From contig JAICQQ010000004.1 of assembly GCA_025937785.1 (NCBI GenBank), positions 1-64,000 of the forward strand: DNA of 64,000 nucleotides, read 5' to 3'. The position numbers and the translations under genes were made by a program. Shown piece after piece: positions 42,852 to 51,695 of this stretch; position 1 is the first letter of the stretch, and each line of letters starts with the position of its first letter. The notes below the pieces were generated by a model. That model had not been told where the DNA came from. It saw nothing but the letters and a program-made list of their open reading frames with translations, and made no database searches. The stretch is from Polyangiaceae bacterium (lineage in GTDB: Bacteria; Myxococcota_A; Polyangia; Polyangiales; Polyangiaceae).

Positions 42852-45491
42852 ATGGTGATGAGTGCGCGTCGGCTTGCTTGGGGTGTTTTGGGTGTGCCGC
42901 TCGCTTGGGCGTGCAGCGACGGACCGGTGACGGTCGCGCAGTTGGACGAAACTACTGGCACCGGTAGCTCGGTGGGGGGCGACGGGGGCGTCGGGGGAGC
43001 CGCCGCGGGTGCGGCTGGTGCTCCGGCGGCGGGAGGTACCCGCAACACCAACACCCACGCGTCGACGGCGACCGGCAGCGGCGGCACGACGGTGCTTCCG
43101 ACGGGGGTGGGCGTCGGCGAGGACTGCTCCGAGGACATGTGTCGCGCGGGTCTCGTGTGCGAGGAAGACGTGTGTGAACTCGGCGGCACCACCGAAGCCG
43201 GACGACCTTGCGTAGTTTCCGGCGAGTGTGCCCAAGATCTCGTGTGCGTCGGTCAACTGTGCTCGCCTGCCGGCGAGGGCACGGTGGGCACTCCGTGTGA
43301 TTCCGATCTGGACTGCGAAGCGGGCCTGCGCTGCGGACTCGTGGGGCTCAACGCTCAGTGCCAGCCGGAGGGCAGCGTCGATGTCGGCGACGCGTGCGAC
43401 ACCTCTGCGGCGTGTTTGGGTGGGCTCGCGTGCCTGGGAGGCAGCTGCACGCCGCCGCCCGCGGGCTTGCCGCCGTTCGGCATCCCGAGCTGGCCCGGCG
43501 TCGAGTGCGAGGCTCCCGACAACGACGATGTGCGCGCCTACTTCGAGGTGCCGGGCGCCGAGGATGCGCTCGAGGGCGATTTCTTCCGGTTGCCTTTCCC
43601 CAACGACGTGCGGCTCAGCGGCGGCTCGCCAGATCTCGACGGCTTCCCCACGCCGGGCGACGAATTGCTCGGGGTCGATCCAGTGCAAATCTATGTCGAG
43701 CGCATCGAGCGGGAGCACACCGGTTGGGGCACCGAGCCGAAGGTGCTATTCCGCTTCTCCGGTCAAATCGATCACCAGAGCTTCGTGTCCGACGCAGCGA
43801 AGGCCGAGGGCAGAGTGCGCATCGTAGATGTCACACCGGGCATCGCGGATGCCGATCGGGACGACCGCGGCGGCTGGATGGTCTACTACACCACCGCCCG
43901 CAGCAACTACGTGTGCAACAACTGGTTCGGGCTTTCGCGCGGGCTCGGCGCGCCCATGCGCGCTGGGCACACCTACGCGTTCATTCTGACCACGGGCGGG
44001 CGCGACTCCGAAGGTCGCAGCATCGCGCGTTCTGAAAACCTCGAGGCCTTGCTCGGCGACGAAACCCCCAGCGATCCCGTGCTTGCGGACGCTTACCCGG
44101 CCTACCAGCCGCTTCGGGATTATCTGGCAACGGACGACGGCAACGACTCGGGCCGGCTCGATCTCGAGGCCGATGACGTGCTCAACGCCACCGTGGTGAC
44201 CGTCGCCGACCATCAGGAAACGATGCGCGAACTGGCGAGCGCCGTGGCCGCCGCCGACCCGCCCGTGGTGCACGACTGGGTGCGCTGTGACAGCGGGGTC
44301 GATAGCCCGTGCCCGGACGCCGAGGGCAGCCGCGCGTGTGGCTCCGGCACGTCGGCCTACGATGAATATCACGCGCTCGTCGATCTGCCGATTTTCCAGG
44401 AGGGTACGGCGCCGTACCTGGCCGAGGGCGGCGCCATCGACACGAGTGGACCGGTCGGGACGGAGGCGGTGTGCCTCTCGCTCACCGTGCCCGTCGGGAT
44501 CCCGCCGAACAACGGTTGGCCGCTCGTCGTCTACGCCCACGGCACCGGGGGCAACTTCCGGAGCCACGTGAACGAGGAGGTGGCGGGGGTGCTCGCGACG
44601 GCTACGGACGCGCACCCCGTGCCGTTCGCGGTCCTCGGAATCGACCAGGTCGAACACGGGCCCCGGCGCGGAGACTCGAACGACTCGCCCGACAACCTGT
44701 TCTTCAACTTCTTGAACCCCGACGCTGCGCGCGGCAACCCGCTGCAGGGCGCCGCCGACCAACTGTCGCTCTACGAGCTCGCGCAATCCCTGACCGTTCC
44801 GGGCGAAGCCACCGGTGGCGATCCCGTCGAGCTCAACGGCAACCGCGTGGTGTTCTTCGGCCACTCGCAGGGTGCGACCCAGGGCAGCCTGATGCTGCCC
44901 TACGCTGGATTCCCAGGAGCGGTGCTCTCGGGGAACGGCGCGGGGCTTCGCTACACGCTCTTGACCAAGACCCAGCCGGTGAACATTGCAGGCGCGGTTC
45001 GCTTCGTGCTGTGGGACCCCGCACCCGACGGCACACTCGAGATGGGCGAATGGCACCCAGCCCTCGGCATCCTTCAGCAATGGATCGACGCCGCCGACCC
45101 GTACAACTTCGCCGAGATGGCTGCGATGCGGCCTGAGCCCGACCAGACGGCACGTCACATCTTCCAGACCTTCGGCATCGACGATCGCTACTCACCCCCG
45201 CTCACCTTGTTCGCCTATGCGCTCGCCGCTCGGCTCGAAAACGCGCCGCTACCCGCCGGTGTGAATCCAGACGAAGACAACCGTCACGGCGGGCTCGCGC
45301 CCGCCGCCGATCCGCTGAGCGGTAACCGGACCGTTCAGGGCGAGGATTACACGCTCGCGCTGCGGCAGTACGAACCCGCGAACGATTCGGACGGCCACTA
45401 TGTCGCCTTCGACGTGGGCGTCGCCAATCGCGACGTGGTCGAGTTCCTGTTCGCCCTCAGCGAGCGGGAAATCCCCACAGTGGGCGAGTGA
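42852..45491 (+). CDS. Cys-rich surface lipoprotein with lipase-like domain
   Basis: An 879-residue exported protein. Its lipobox LAWAC is followed by a Gly/Ala/Thr linker. A Cys-rich region at about residues 90-210 has repeated units of the form C...C..GL.C....C (for example CRAGLVCEEDVC, CDSDLDCEAGLRC), like the dickkopf/EGF-style modules of myxobacterial surface proteins. A large domain follows with an alpha/beta-hydrolase look: WPLVVYAHGTGGNFRSHV (oxyanion-type loop) and VVFFGHSQGATQGSLM, a GxSxG elbow. A secreted lipase or esterase is likely; the substrate is unknown. AGAGGG before ATG 42852 supports the start. Confidence 0.75.
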   Translation: MVMSARRLAWGVLGVPLAWACSDGPVTVAQLDETTGTGSSVGGDGGVGGAAAGAAGAPAAGGTRNTNTHASTATGSGGTTVLPTGVGVGEDCSEDMCRAGLVCEEDVCELGGTTEAGRPCVVSGECAQDLVCVGQLCSPAGEGTVGTPCDSDLDCEAGLRCGLVGLNAQCQPEGSVDVGDACDTSAACLGGLACLGGSCTPPPAGLPPFGIPSWPGVECEAPDNDDVRAYFEVPGAEDALEGDFFRLPFPNDVRLSGGSPDLDGFPTPGDELLGVDPVQIYVERIEREHTGWGTEPKVLFRFSGQIDHQSFVSDAAKAEGRVRIVDVTPGIADADRDDRGGWMVYYTTARSNYVCNNWFGLSRGLGAPMRAGHTYAFILTTGGRDSEGRSIARSENLEALLGDETPSDPVLADAYPAYQPLRDYLATDDGNDSGRLDLEADDVLNATVVTVADHQETMRELASAVAAADPPVVHDWVRCDSGVDSPCPDAEGSRACGSGTSAYDEYHALVDLPIFQEGTAPYLAEGGAIDTSGPVGTEAVCLSLTVPVGIPPNNGWPLVVYAHGTGGNFRSHVNEEVAGVLATATDAHPVPFAVLGIDQVEHGPRRGDSNDSPDNLFFNFLNPDAARGNPLQGAADQLSLYELAQSLTVPGEATGGDPVELNGNRVVFFGHSQGATQGSLMLPYAGFPGAVLSGNGAGLRYTLLTKTQPVNIAGAVRFVLWDPAPDGTLEMGEWHPALGILQQWIDAADPYNFAEMAAMRPEPDQTARHIFQTFGIDDRYSPPLTLFAYALAARLENAPLPAGVNPDEDNRHGGLAPAADPLSGNRTVQGEDYTLALRQYEPANDSDGHYVAFDVGVANRDVVEFLFALSEREIPTVGE

Positions 45492-45498
45492 ACCGGGG

Positions 45499-46698
45499 TC
45501 AGCTCCGCGCCGCGGGGAACGCCATGACGTCGGCGATGCTCGGGGCGCCACACACCAGCATCAAGAGGCGGTCGAGTCCAAGCGCGTTGCCGCCCGCGCG
45601 CGGCATGCCTTCGACGAGCGCAGCGAGGAAGCGCTCGTCGAGGGCGTAGACCGGCTGGCGCGCGTCGCGTCGCTGGCGCCGCTCTTCCTCGAAGCGCTGG
45701 CGCTGTTCCGCCGCATCGGTGAGCTCGGAGAAGCCGTTCGACAGCTCGACGCCGCCGAGGTAGAGTTCGAAGCGCTGGGCGGTGCGCGGGTTCTGGGGGG
45801 AAGCACACGCCAGCGCCGCCTGATTTCGCGGGTAATCCACGAGAAACACTGGCTTTTTAGCGCGGGCGAGGCCGGGTTCGACCCGCTCGACGAGCAGCTC
45901 GAAATAGCGTGCTTCGTCGGTTTCAGCGAGCATGAGCGCATCGGCCCCGTCCGCGTACTTCTGGAAGGCGGCGGCGACGGAGAGCCGGCGGAAGGGAGGG
46001 GTCACGTCGATACTGCGCCCGGCGTGCTCGACGCTCGCGTTGCCCCGCAACGCTAGGGTGACCTGGTGCACGAGGGCTTCGGTGTCCTGCATGATGGCGT
46101 GGTAGTCACTCCACGCGCGGTACCACTCGAGCATCGCGAACTCTGGCTCGTGTAAGGTGCCCGCCTCGTCCGCACGAAAGCACGGCGTCAGCTGGAAGAT
46201 GCGCGGGAGGCCCCCGCTGAGCAGCCGCTTCATGTGGTGCTCCGGTGACGTGATGAGGAAATGCCGTTCGGAGCGCAGCGCGTTCACGTTGGCATCGAGC
46301 CCGGGTGTGGGGACGCGTACTGGCGTCGTCACCTCCAAGAAGCCGCGCGTCTCGAAGAAGGCACGCACCCCCTGGACGAGCCGGGCGCGCTGCACCAGTC
46401 GCGCAGCGACGCCCGACCAGGCGAGGCGCGCGAACTCTCCAGTTCCGCTGGGTGTGGGCGCTGGGACGTGACTGTTGACGCGGGCGTTCTCGAGCACGCC
46501 GCCCCGCCAGCGCCCACTGACTTCTACGAGGTCACCAACGCTGCCCTCGAAAGGGGCAGTGAGCAGCACCCGAACCGAAGCCAGCGCGTCGGAGAGCAAG
46601 AGCTCGGAGGGCGCGGGGTGGGCGAGCACACGCCCCCCGACGCTCACTGTGCCGCGCCGCGGACCCGCCAGATCGCTCGGCGAAAGCAGCCCCGTCAT
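45499..46698 (-). CDS. epmA: EF-P lysine lysyltransferase-like protein (EpmA/GenX) with N-terminal OB-like segment
   Basis: A class II lysyl-tRNA synthetase relative that adds beta-lysine to a lysine of elongation factor P. Motif 2 is FRADEAGTLHEPEFAMLEWY, and motif 3 is GGNALGLDRLLMLVCGAP, both as in EpmA. The core starts with RLVQGVRAFFETRGFLEVTT. At 399 residues it is longer than E. coli EpmA (325). Residues about 15-80 read like a small OB fold (VSVGGRVLAHPAPSELLLSD), a part EpmA normally lacks and LysRS uses for the anticodon. It lies 15 bases after the SctS/FliQ-like gene. No efp or epmB is in the window. Confidence 0.85.
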   Translation of the reverse strand: MTGLLSPSDLAGPRRGTVSVGGRVLAHPAPSELLLSDALASVRVLLTAPFEGSVGDLVEVSGRWRGGVLENARVNSHVPAPTPSGTGEFARLAWSGVAARLVQRARLVQGVRAFFETRGFLEVTTPVRVPTPGLDANVNALRSERHFLITSPEHHMKRLLSGGLPRIFQLTPCFRADEAGTLHEPEFAMLEWYRAWSDYHAIMQDTEALVHQVTLALRGNASVEHAGRSIDVTPPFRRLSVAAAFQKYADGADALMLAETDEARYFELLVERVEPGLARAKKPVFLVDYPRNQAALACASPQNPRTAQRFELYLGGVELSNGFSELTDAAEQRQRFEEERRQRRDARQPVYALDERFLAALVEGMPRAGGNALGLDRLLMLVCGAPSIADVMAFPAARS

Positions 46699-46713
46699 TC
46701 GAGCCGCCTGACG

Positions 46714-46971
46714 CTAGCCTGCCAAAAACGCCCGCTCGGCGAAAGCGACGATCTCGGCGCCGAGCCAGGGGGCGAGCAGCGCGAGCGCCAGCGACACCAC
46801 GATCAGGCGGGGCAGGTGGGCGAGCGTGAAGTCTTGGACTTGCGTGGCGGCCTGGAACACCGCGACCACGAAGCCCGCGAACGCGGCGACCCCGACGATC
46901 GGCAGCGACAGCGCCAACGCCAGGAGCAAAGCTTCCTGCGCCAGGGTCGTCAGCTGATCGAGATCCGCCAT
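46714..46971 (-). CDS. Orphan SctS/FliQ-type export apparatus protein
   Basis: An 85-residue protein of the FliQ/SctS family, an inner-membrane part of the type III secretion export gate. Two membrane helices (about residues 17-42 and 52-75) flank the family signature VFQAATQVQDFTLAHLPRLI. The length is normal. GAGGGG four bases before the ATG fixes the start. All its usual partners (FliP, FliR, FlhA, FlhB or Sct homologues) are absent here; its neighbours are the EpmA-like gene and a Cys-rich lipoprotein. FliQ and SctS cannot be told apart from sequence alone. Confidence 0.82.
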   Translation of the reverse strand: MADLDQLTTLAQEALLLALALSLPIVGVAAFAGFVVAVFQAATQVQDFTLAHLPRLIVVSLALALLAPWLGAEIVAFAERAFLAG

Positions 46972-46994
46972 GTGCCCCTCGCGGCGCCGCTGGT

Positions 46995-47480
46995 TCAGCG
47001 ACTGACGCAGCGACCTTCGCTGCAGGTCAACGACGCGTCGCAGTCGCGATCGTCGAGGCACTCGGGTTGGCAGCGCCCTTGGGGACCACAGACCATGCCA
47101 CCGGGACATTGACTGGTGTGCGTGCAGCTGGCGCCCGTGGTGCTCGTCGCCACGCCCGCTTCGCCGGCCTGCCCACCGGCGTTGCCGCCACCGTCAGTTC
47201 CACCGCTGCCGCCTCCGATGAGTCGGGTGCAGCGACCGTCGCCGACGCCCTCTCCGTCGGGGCGACAGCAGCGCGGTACGCCGTCATTGGCGCGCAGGTC
47301 GTCGGCATCGATGCAGATGAGGCCCGACTCGCAATCGTTGTCGTCGTTCTCGGTCGAGCAGCGATCGCCCTCGCCCTGGCGCGAGCAAGCGAGGAGCGTC
47401 ACGAAGCCAGCGATCGCAATCGCCAGCACGCGTTGTGTGGGCTTTTTCCAGCTGGAGGTCCGGGGCGAGGGGGCGTTCAT
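46995..47480 (-). CDS. Cys-rich lipoprotein
   Basis: A 161-residue protein with lipobox LLAC and two Cys-rich blocks separated by a Gly/Thr/Ser linker. The blocks read CSTENDDNDCESGLICIDAD...CC and CTHTSQCPGGMVCGPQGRC, CLDDRDCDASLTCSEGRC. The repeated C....DC..GL.C pattern is the same kind as in the large surface protein at 42852. It probably forms disulfide-bonded modules outside the cell. No function is known. It ends 23 bases before the SctS/FliQ-like gene. Confidence 0.68.
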   Translation of the reverse strand: MNAPSPRTSSWKKPTQRVLAIAIAGFVTLLACSRQGEGDRCSTENDDNDCESGLICIDADDLRANDGVPRCCRPDGEGVGDGRCTRLIGGGSGGTDGGGNAGGQAGEAGVATSTTGASCTHTSQCPGGMVCGPQGRCQPECLDDRDCDASLTCSEGRCVSR

Positions 47481-47516
47481 ACCGATGTGCGCTCTTAGCA
47501 GGGGCTGGAGCCGTTC

Positions 47517-48209
47517 TCAAGCGGACTTCTGGCGGCGATTTTTGGCTTCGACCGCTTCCGCGAAGAGTCCGACGTACTGGAAGGCGCTGGTGATCGAAAA
47601 GATCAGCGAAATGTAGACCAACGCCTGGCCGACCCGCACCAGATCCACCAGGCCGAGATCGATCAAGCCGAGGAAGGTGAGGTGGTAGGGATAGCCGATC
47701 ATCAGGCACAGAATGCCCACCATCTGCAGCGCCGTTTTGCTCTTGCCGCCTTCCCCGGCGGCGATCACCACGCCCTCGCTCGAGGCGATGCTGCGCAGCG
47801 CGGTGATGCTGATCTCGCGCCCGAGCAGGAGCACGACCGCCCACTCCGAGATACGCCCCATCGGGACCATCCAGACCAACGACGCCATCACCAAGAGCTT
47901 GTCGGCGAGGGGATCGAGGAACTTGCCGAGCACGCTCACCACGTTCATGCGCCGGGCCAGGTAGCCGTCGAGCAGATCGGTGATCGCTGCCGCCGAGTAC
48001 ACCAGGGCGGCGAGCACGCAGTCTTTGGGGGTGCCCCGATCGAGCAGCCACAGCACCACGGGGATCACGGCGACGCGCGCCATCGTGAGCAGGTTGGGGA
48101 CGTTCAACGCGTCCTGCTTCAGCGAGCTGCGGCGCCGCGCGACCTCGCCGCGATCGCGCCGGCGTCGGGGACGCAGGCGGCGGCGCGGGGAGGCGTCACT
48201 TGGAGTCAT
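47517..48209 (-). CDS. pgsA: CDP-diacylglycerol--glycerol-3-phosphate 3-phosphatidyltransferase
   Basis: Makes phosphatidylglycerol phosphate, the first committed step to phosphatidylglycerol. It has 230 residues and about five membrane helices. The CDP-alcohol phosphotransferase motif DLLDGYLARRMNVVSVLGKF LDPLADK is intact, with all three Asp positions. NVPNLLTMARVAVIPVVLWL at the start of the core is typical of PgsA. An Arg-rich N-terminal stretch precedes it. I chose ATG 48209, whose start overlaps the end of the TPR/AIM24 gene by 14 bases. Confidence 0.92.
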   Translation of the reverse strand: MTPSDASPRRRLRPRRRRDRGEVARRRSSLKQDALNVPNLLTMARVAVIPVVLWLLDRGTPKDCVLAALVYSAAAITDLLDGYLARRMNVVSVLGKFLDPLADKLLVMASLVWMVPMGRISEWAVVLLLGREISITALRSIASSEGVVIAAGEGGKSKTALQMVGILCLMIGYPYHLTFLGLIDLGLVDLVRVGQALVYISLIFSITSAFQYVGLFAEAVEAKNRRQKSA

Positions 48210-49701
48210 CGTCCAATACTTCCAGGAACACGGCCCCGTCGCCACTGAATGCGACGAAGCCGTGAGCGTGGTTCGGCGCCCGTTTGGGCTCCATCGGTTG
48301 GGTGAGCAGGCGCCCGGTCCACCCCAGCACGAGCCGCGCGCGTACCGTGGCAGGTTGCTCCGCGCGCACCGGCAAGGTACGGAGTTTCGCGCGGCGTTCG
48401 AACACCGCGACGCCGCGGCCGGAGAGCTGCACGATCGATACAGCCTCGTCGCCCAGCGCGCTCAAGCGACCGTGCTCGTAGTGGACGGTGGATTCGAACC
48501 CGACCAGCGCGGATTCTCGAAGATACGCGAAGCCGCCCTGGATCTGCACGACCTGCAGCGCGTGGCGCGCGGTCAGCACCAGGTCGCCTTGCCCTTCGAG
48601 CGCGACGAATGGCGAGGTGTGTCCGCCCATCGGCTCGGAGCCCCCCTGGCTGCGCTGACGCCGCATCAGAGGCTGGCTCGTGAAGCCGGGACCGCGTGGC
48701 AGCAACGCACCGATGGTTTCTTGGCGCACGCTGAAGCCTTCGCGCACGCGCACCAGCAGGGACCTGTCACTCGGCTGAACCACACCGGCGTCGCTGGGGA
48801 AGAGCAGCAGCGAGTCCTGCGCGAGCTCTTCCAGTGTGAGCGCGCGACGTCCGACGTCTGCGACCGGCGGCGACAGTGAAAGCGGTGGCAACGAGGCTCG
48901 CCCGCGGGCGCCGTCGCGCAAGCGGCCCGGGTGCGGCGCGCGCGCGGGGGGCGGGATCGCCGCGTCGCCGGGCTCGATCGCTCGCCAGTGGCCGGCAGGC
49001 GACCCGGCAGCGTCCGCGGATTCGGCGCCCACGAAGGCGCTGGTGGCGTCGTTCGCGGTCTCCAATTCAGCGACGGCATCGGCTGCGGCTTGGCGCACCT
49101 CCAGGCGTTCGGGCCGATCGGAGTCGGTCGCGCCTTCCGCAGCGCTGATGAGGCGGTCCATGCGGTGCACCATGTGGTCCTGCGCCGCCCGTTCGAAGGC
49201 GGCCCGGGCCTTGTGCAGGTCACCCAAGCGTTCGAAGACCAGGCCCAGGTAGCCCCACGCGCGCTTGCGCTCCGGTGCGCGGCTGATCACGGCCTCGAGC
49301 TCGCGACGGGCGAGGCCGAGCTGGCCGGTCTTGATGTAGCACAACGCCAGATTCACGCGCGGCGTGAGCTCCGTCGGGCAGGCGGTCACGATCTCCCGGT
49401 AGATCTTGATTGCGCGCGGGTAGAGGCCCAGCCGGAAGTAGACGATACCGAGCAGCCCCTGGCCCTCGACGTCCTGCGGCTGCATCGCGAGCGCCTGCTC
49501 CAGCTCTTCCTTGGCCTCGCTGATGCAGTTGTCTTGCAAGAGCTCGCTGCCTCGGTAGAGGTGGAACAGAAACTCCTCGCCGCTCGAGGTCGACTCCGGT
49601 CCCACTTGCGAAAGCGGCTCTTGCTCTCGGTCGCGCGCGTCGGCGTCTTCTGCGAATTCGGACGCGTCGCTGCCCAGGGGATCTGGAGGCTGCTGCTCCA
49701 T
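48196..49701 (-). CDS. TPR protein with C-terminal AIM24 domain
   Basis: A 501-residue cytoplasmic protein. After an acidic start, three to five TPR helices run from about residue 45 to 185 (EAKEELEQALAMQPQDVEGQ, YPRAIKIYREIVTACPTELT, ARRELEAVISRAPERKRAWG). A Pro/Ala-rich linker follows, then an AIM24-like domain (GGFAYLRESALVGFESTVHY, SIVQLSGRGVAVFERRAKLR). AIM24 domains occur in bacteria and in a mitochondrial protein; their bacterial role is unknown. It sits between hisA (14 bases upstream) and pgsA (overlapping start). The longer frame from 49836 overlaps hisA and was not used. Confidence 0.82.
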   Translation of the reverse strand: MEQQPPDPLGSDASEFAEDADARDREQEPLSQVGPESTSSGEEFLFHLYRGSELLQDNCISEAKEELEQALAMQPQDVEGQGLLGIVYFRLGLYPRAIKIYREIVTACPTELTPRVNLALCYIKTGQLGLARRELEAVISRAPERKRAWGYLGLVFERLGDLHKARAAFERAAQDHMVHRMDRLISAAEGATDSDRPERLEVRQAAADAVAELETANDATSAFVGAESADAAGSPAGHWRAIEPGDAAIPPPARAPHPGRLRDGARGRASLPPLSLSPPVADVGRRALTLEELAQDSLLLFPSDAGVVQPSDRSLLVRVREGFSVRQETIGALLPRGPGFTSQPLMRRQRSQGGSEPMGGHTSPFVALEGQGDLVLTARHALQVVQIQGGFAYLRESALVGFESTVHYEHGRLSALGDEAVSIVQLSGRGVAVFERRAKLRTLPVRAEQPATVRARLVLGWTGRLLTQPMEPKRAPNHAHGFVAFSGDGAVFLEVLDDDSK

Positions 49702-49715
49702 GCGGAAGCTCGACC

Positions 49716-50456
49716 CTACTCCGGGCGCGCGCCGGAAGGGACCCCCGCTGCGGAAATGGCTTCGCGGATGCTGAATCGAGCTTCGTGCAGCGCGCGCCCC
49801 ACGATCGCGGCCACGATGCCGGCCTCGGCCGCGCACAACTCGCGCAGGTGGGCGAGCGTGCCGACGCCGCCGCTGGCGATCACCGGGACGCCGGTATCGC
49901 GAGCCAAGCGTGCCGTCTCCGCGACGTTGGGACCGACCTCGGTGCCGTCGCGGTCGATATCGGTGTAGAGGACACCCGCCAACGGAAACTCGGCGAAGCG
50001 TCGGACCAGATCGACGGCGCGCGTCTCGGATTGCTCGAGCCAGCCTTCGGTGGCGACCATGCCGCCTCGCGCATCGACGGCCAAGATGATGCGCTGGGGA
50101 AAGGCCGTCGCGGCGCGTTCGACCAGGCTCGGATCTTTGAGGGCGGCGGTGCCGAGCACGACCCGGTCGACACCGAGTGCCACGTAGTCTTCGACGGCGC
50201 TGAAGCTGCGCACGCCTCCGCCCACTTGTACGCCTGCGCCGAACGCACGCACCAGCTCGCGGATCAGCTCACGCTGGACGGGGCTGCCGGCGCGCGCGCC
50301 TTCGAGGTCGACGACATGCAGCCGCTCACAGTCGGCAGCCCACTCGCGAGCGAGCTCGGCTGGGTGGTCGTGGTAGACGGTAACCTCGTCGTAGCGACCC
50401 TTGCGCAACCGCACGGCCTTCGCACCCAGAACATCGATCGCCGGAATGACTTGCAT
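49716..50456 (-). CDS. hisA: ProFAR isomerase of histidine synthesis
   Basis: Isomerises the aminoimidazole carboxamide ribotide intermediate (ProFAR to PRFAR), fourth step of histidine synthesis. It is a 246-residue TIM barrel. The first-strand Asp is in MQVIPAIDVLGAKAVRLRKG, the phosphate sites are VQVGGGVRS and VIASGGVG, and the second catalytic Asp lies in YTDIDRDGTEVGPNV. Full length. It follows hisH by one base, so they are co-translated. hisF is not in this cluster. Confidence 0.96.
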   Translation of the reverse strand: MQVIPAIDVLGAKAVRLRKGRYDEVTVYHDHPAELAREWAADCERLHVVDLEGARAGSPVQRELIRELVRAFGAGVQVGGGVRSFSAVEDYVALGVDRVVLGTAALKDPSLVERAATAFPQRIILAVDARGGMVATEGWLEQSETRAVDLVRRFAEFPLAGVLYTDIDRDGTEVGPNVAETARLARDTGVPVIASGGVGTLAHLRELCAAEAGIVAAIVGRALHEARFSIREAISAAGVPSGARPE

Positions 50457-50457
50457 A

Positions 50458-51081
50458 TCAAGTACTCAGGAACTTGGCGAGCAGCTCGAGCCCGGCATGC
50501 TGACTCTTTTCAGGGTGAAACTGCGTCGCAAACACATTGTCGCGCCCCACGCATGCGGTCACCTGGTTCGGGCCGTAACCGACCGTCCCCAGCACCAACG
50601 AGGGATCGTCGGGCACCGCGTGGTAGGAGTGATCGAAATAGAACCACTCGCCGCGAGCGCAGTCGCTCCAGCCGGCACCAGCGGTCGGGCCCTCCAGGCG
50701 GTTCCAGCCCATGTGGGGGATCTTCAAGCCGGGCGCAGGTTCGAGGTGCCGCACCGAACCTGCGAACAGGCCGAGGCCTACCACGCCAGGCGCTTCCTCG
50801 CTGCCCTCGAACAAGACCTGCAGGCCCAAACAGATCCCGAAGAACGGCGTGCCGGCTCGCACGCTGCCCAAGATCGCATCGCCGAGTCCGTCTTGGAACG
50901 CGGCCGCGCAGTCTTTGAATCCGCCCTGGCCGGGCATCACCAGCTTGTCTGCGGCGCGCACGCGGTCGGGGTCGCGCGTGCGCTCGACCGTGAGCCCGGC
51001 TCGGGCTGCGCCCGCGCGTTCTACCGCCTTGATGACGGAGTGGTAGTTCGCGAAGCCGGTGTCGACGACGACGACGTTCAT
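50458..51081 (-). CDS. hisH: Imidazole glycerol phosphate synthase, glutaminase subunit
   Basis: Supplies ammonia from glutamine to HisF for imidazole glycerol phosphate. It is a 207-residue class I glutamine amidotransferase. The nucleophile Cys is in FFGICLGLQVLFEGSEE, and the His-Glu pair is in ATQFHPEKSQHAG. PGQGGFKDCAAAF provides the conserved P-loop-like region. It is followed after one base by hisA and preceded by hisB after 20 bases. Its partner HisF must be encoded elsewhere. Confidence 0.96.
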   Translation of the reverse strand: MNVVVVDTGFANYHSVIKAVERAGAARAGLTVERTRDPDRVRAADKLVMPGQGGFKDCAAAFQDGLGDAILGSVRAGTPFFGICLGLQVLFEGSEEAPGVVGLGLFAGSVRHLEPAPGLKIPHMGWNRLEGPTAGAGWSDCARGEWFYFDHSYHAVPDDPSLVLGTVGYGPNQVTACVGRDNVFATQFHPEKSQHAGLELLAKFLST

Positions 51082-51101
51082 GGCGCCTCTTGGAGCATTT
51101 C

Positions 51102-51695
51102 CTAGACCAGCACGCCCTTGGTCGAAGGGATGCCGCCGACTCGGGGGTCGAGTTCGACTGCCTCACGGAGCGCCCGCGAGAAGGCCTTGAAGCTGATTTC
51201 GACGATGTGGTGCAAGTTCTGACCCTCGTGGAGCACGATGTGCAGGTTCGTCTGCGCGGTGCGCGCGAAGGCTTCGAAGAACACCTCGGCGAGTTCGACG
51301 TCCCAGTTGCCGAGCTTGGCTTTCGGCAGTGGCACGCGCCACACGAAGAAGGCGCGCCCGGAAAGGTCGATGGCGGCCGTCACGCGCGCTTCGTCCATGG
51401 GCAACGTCGCGGAGCCGTAGCGCCGGATGCCGTTGCGGTCGCCGAGCGCCTCGAGCACGGCGTTGCCCAGCACGATGCCGATGTCTTCGGTGGTGTGGTG
51501 GCCGTCGATCTCGATGTCACCGGCGGCTCGGATCGTCAGATCGATCAAGCCGTGGCGTGCGATCTGTTCCAGCATGTGAGACAGAAACGGCAGCGGCGTC
51601 TGGATGTCCGACTGGCCGGTGCCGTCGAGGTTCAGCTCGACGCTGATCGCCGTCTCCCGAGTGGTGCGCTCGACGCGCGCGCGGCGAGCAGTCAT
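51102..51695 (-). CDS. hisB: Imidazoleglycerol-phosphate dehydratase
   Basis: Dehydrates imidazole glycerol phosphate to imidazole acetol phosphate. It is 197 residues, a monofunctional form without the phosphatase domain of E. coli HisB. The metal-binding motifs are HMLEQIARHGLIDL, DGHHTTEDIGIVLG and HHIVEISFKAFSRALREAV, with PFLSHML ahead. SRRYG-like GIRRYGSATLPMDEA is standard. Its start overlaps the lipoprotein stop as ATGA, and hisH follows. Confidence 0.96.
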   Translation of the reverse strand: MTARRARVERTTRETAISVELNLDGTGQSDIQTPLPFLSHMLEQIARHGLIDLTIRAAGDIEIDGHHTTEDIGIVLGNAVLEALGDRNGIRRYGSATLPMDEARVTAAIDLSGRAFFVWRVPLPKAKLGNWDVELAEVFFEAFARTAQTNLHIVLHEGQNLHHIVEISFKAFSRALREAVELDPRVGGIPSTKGVLV

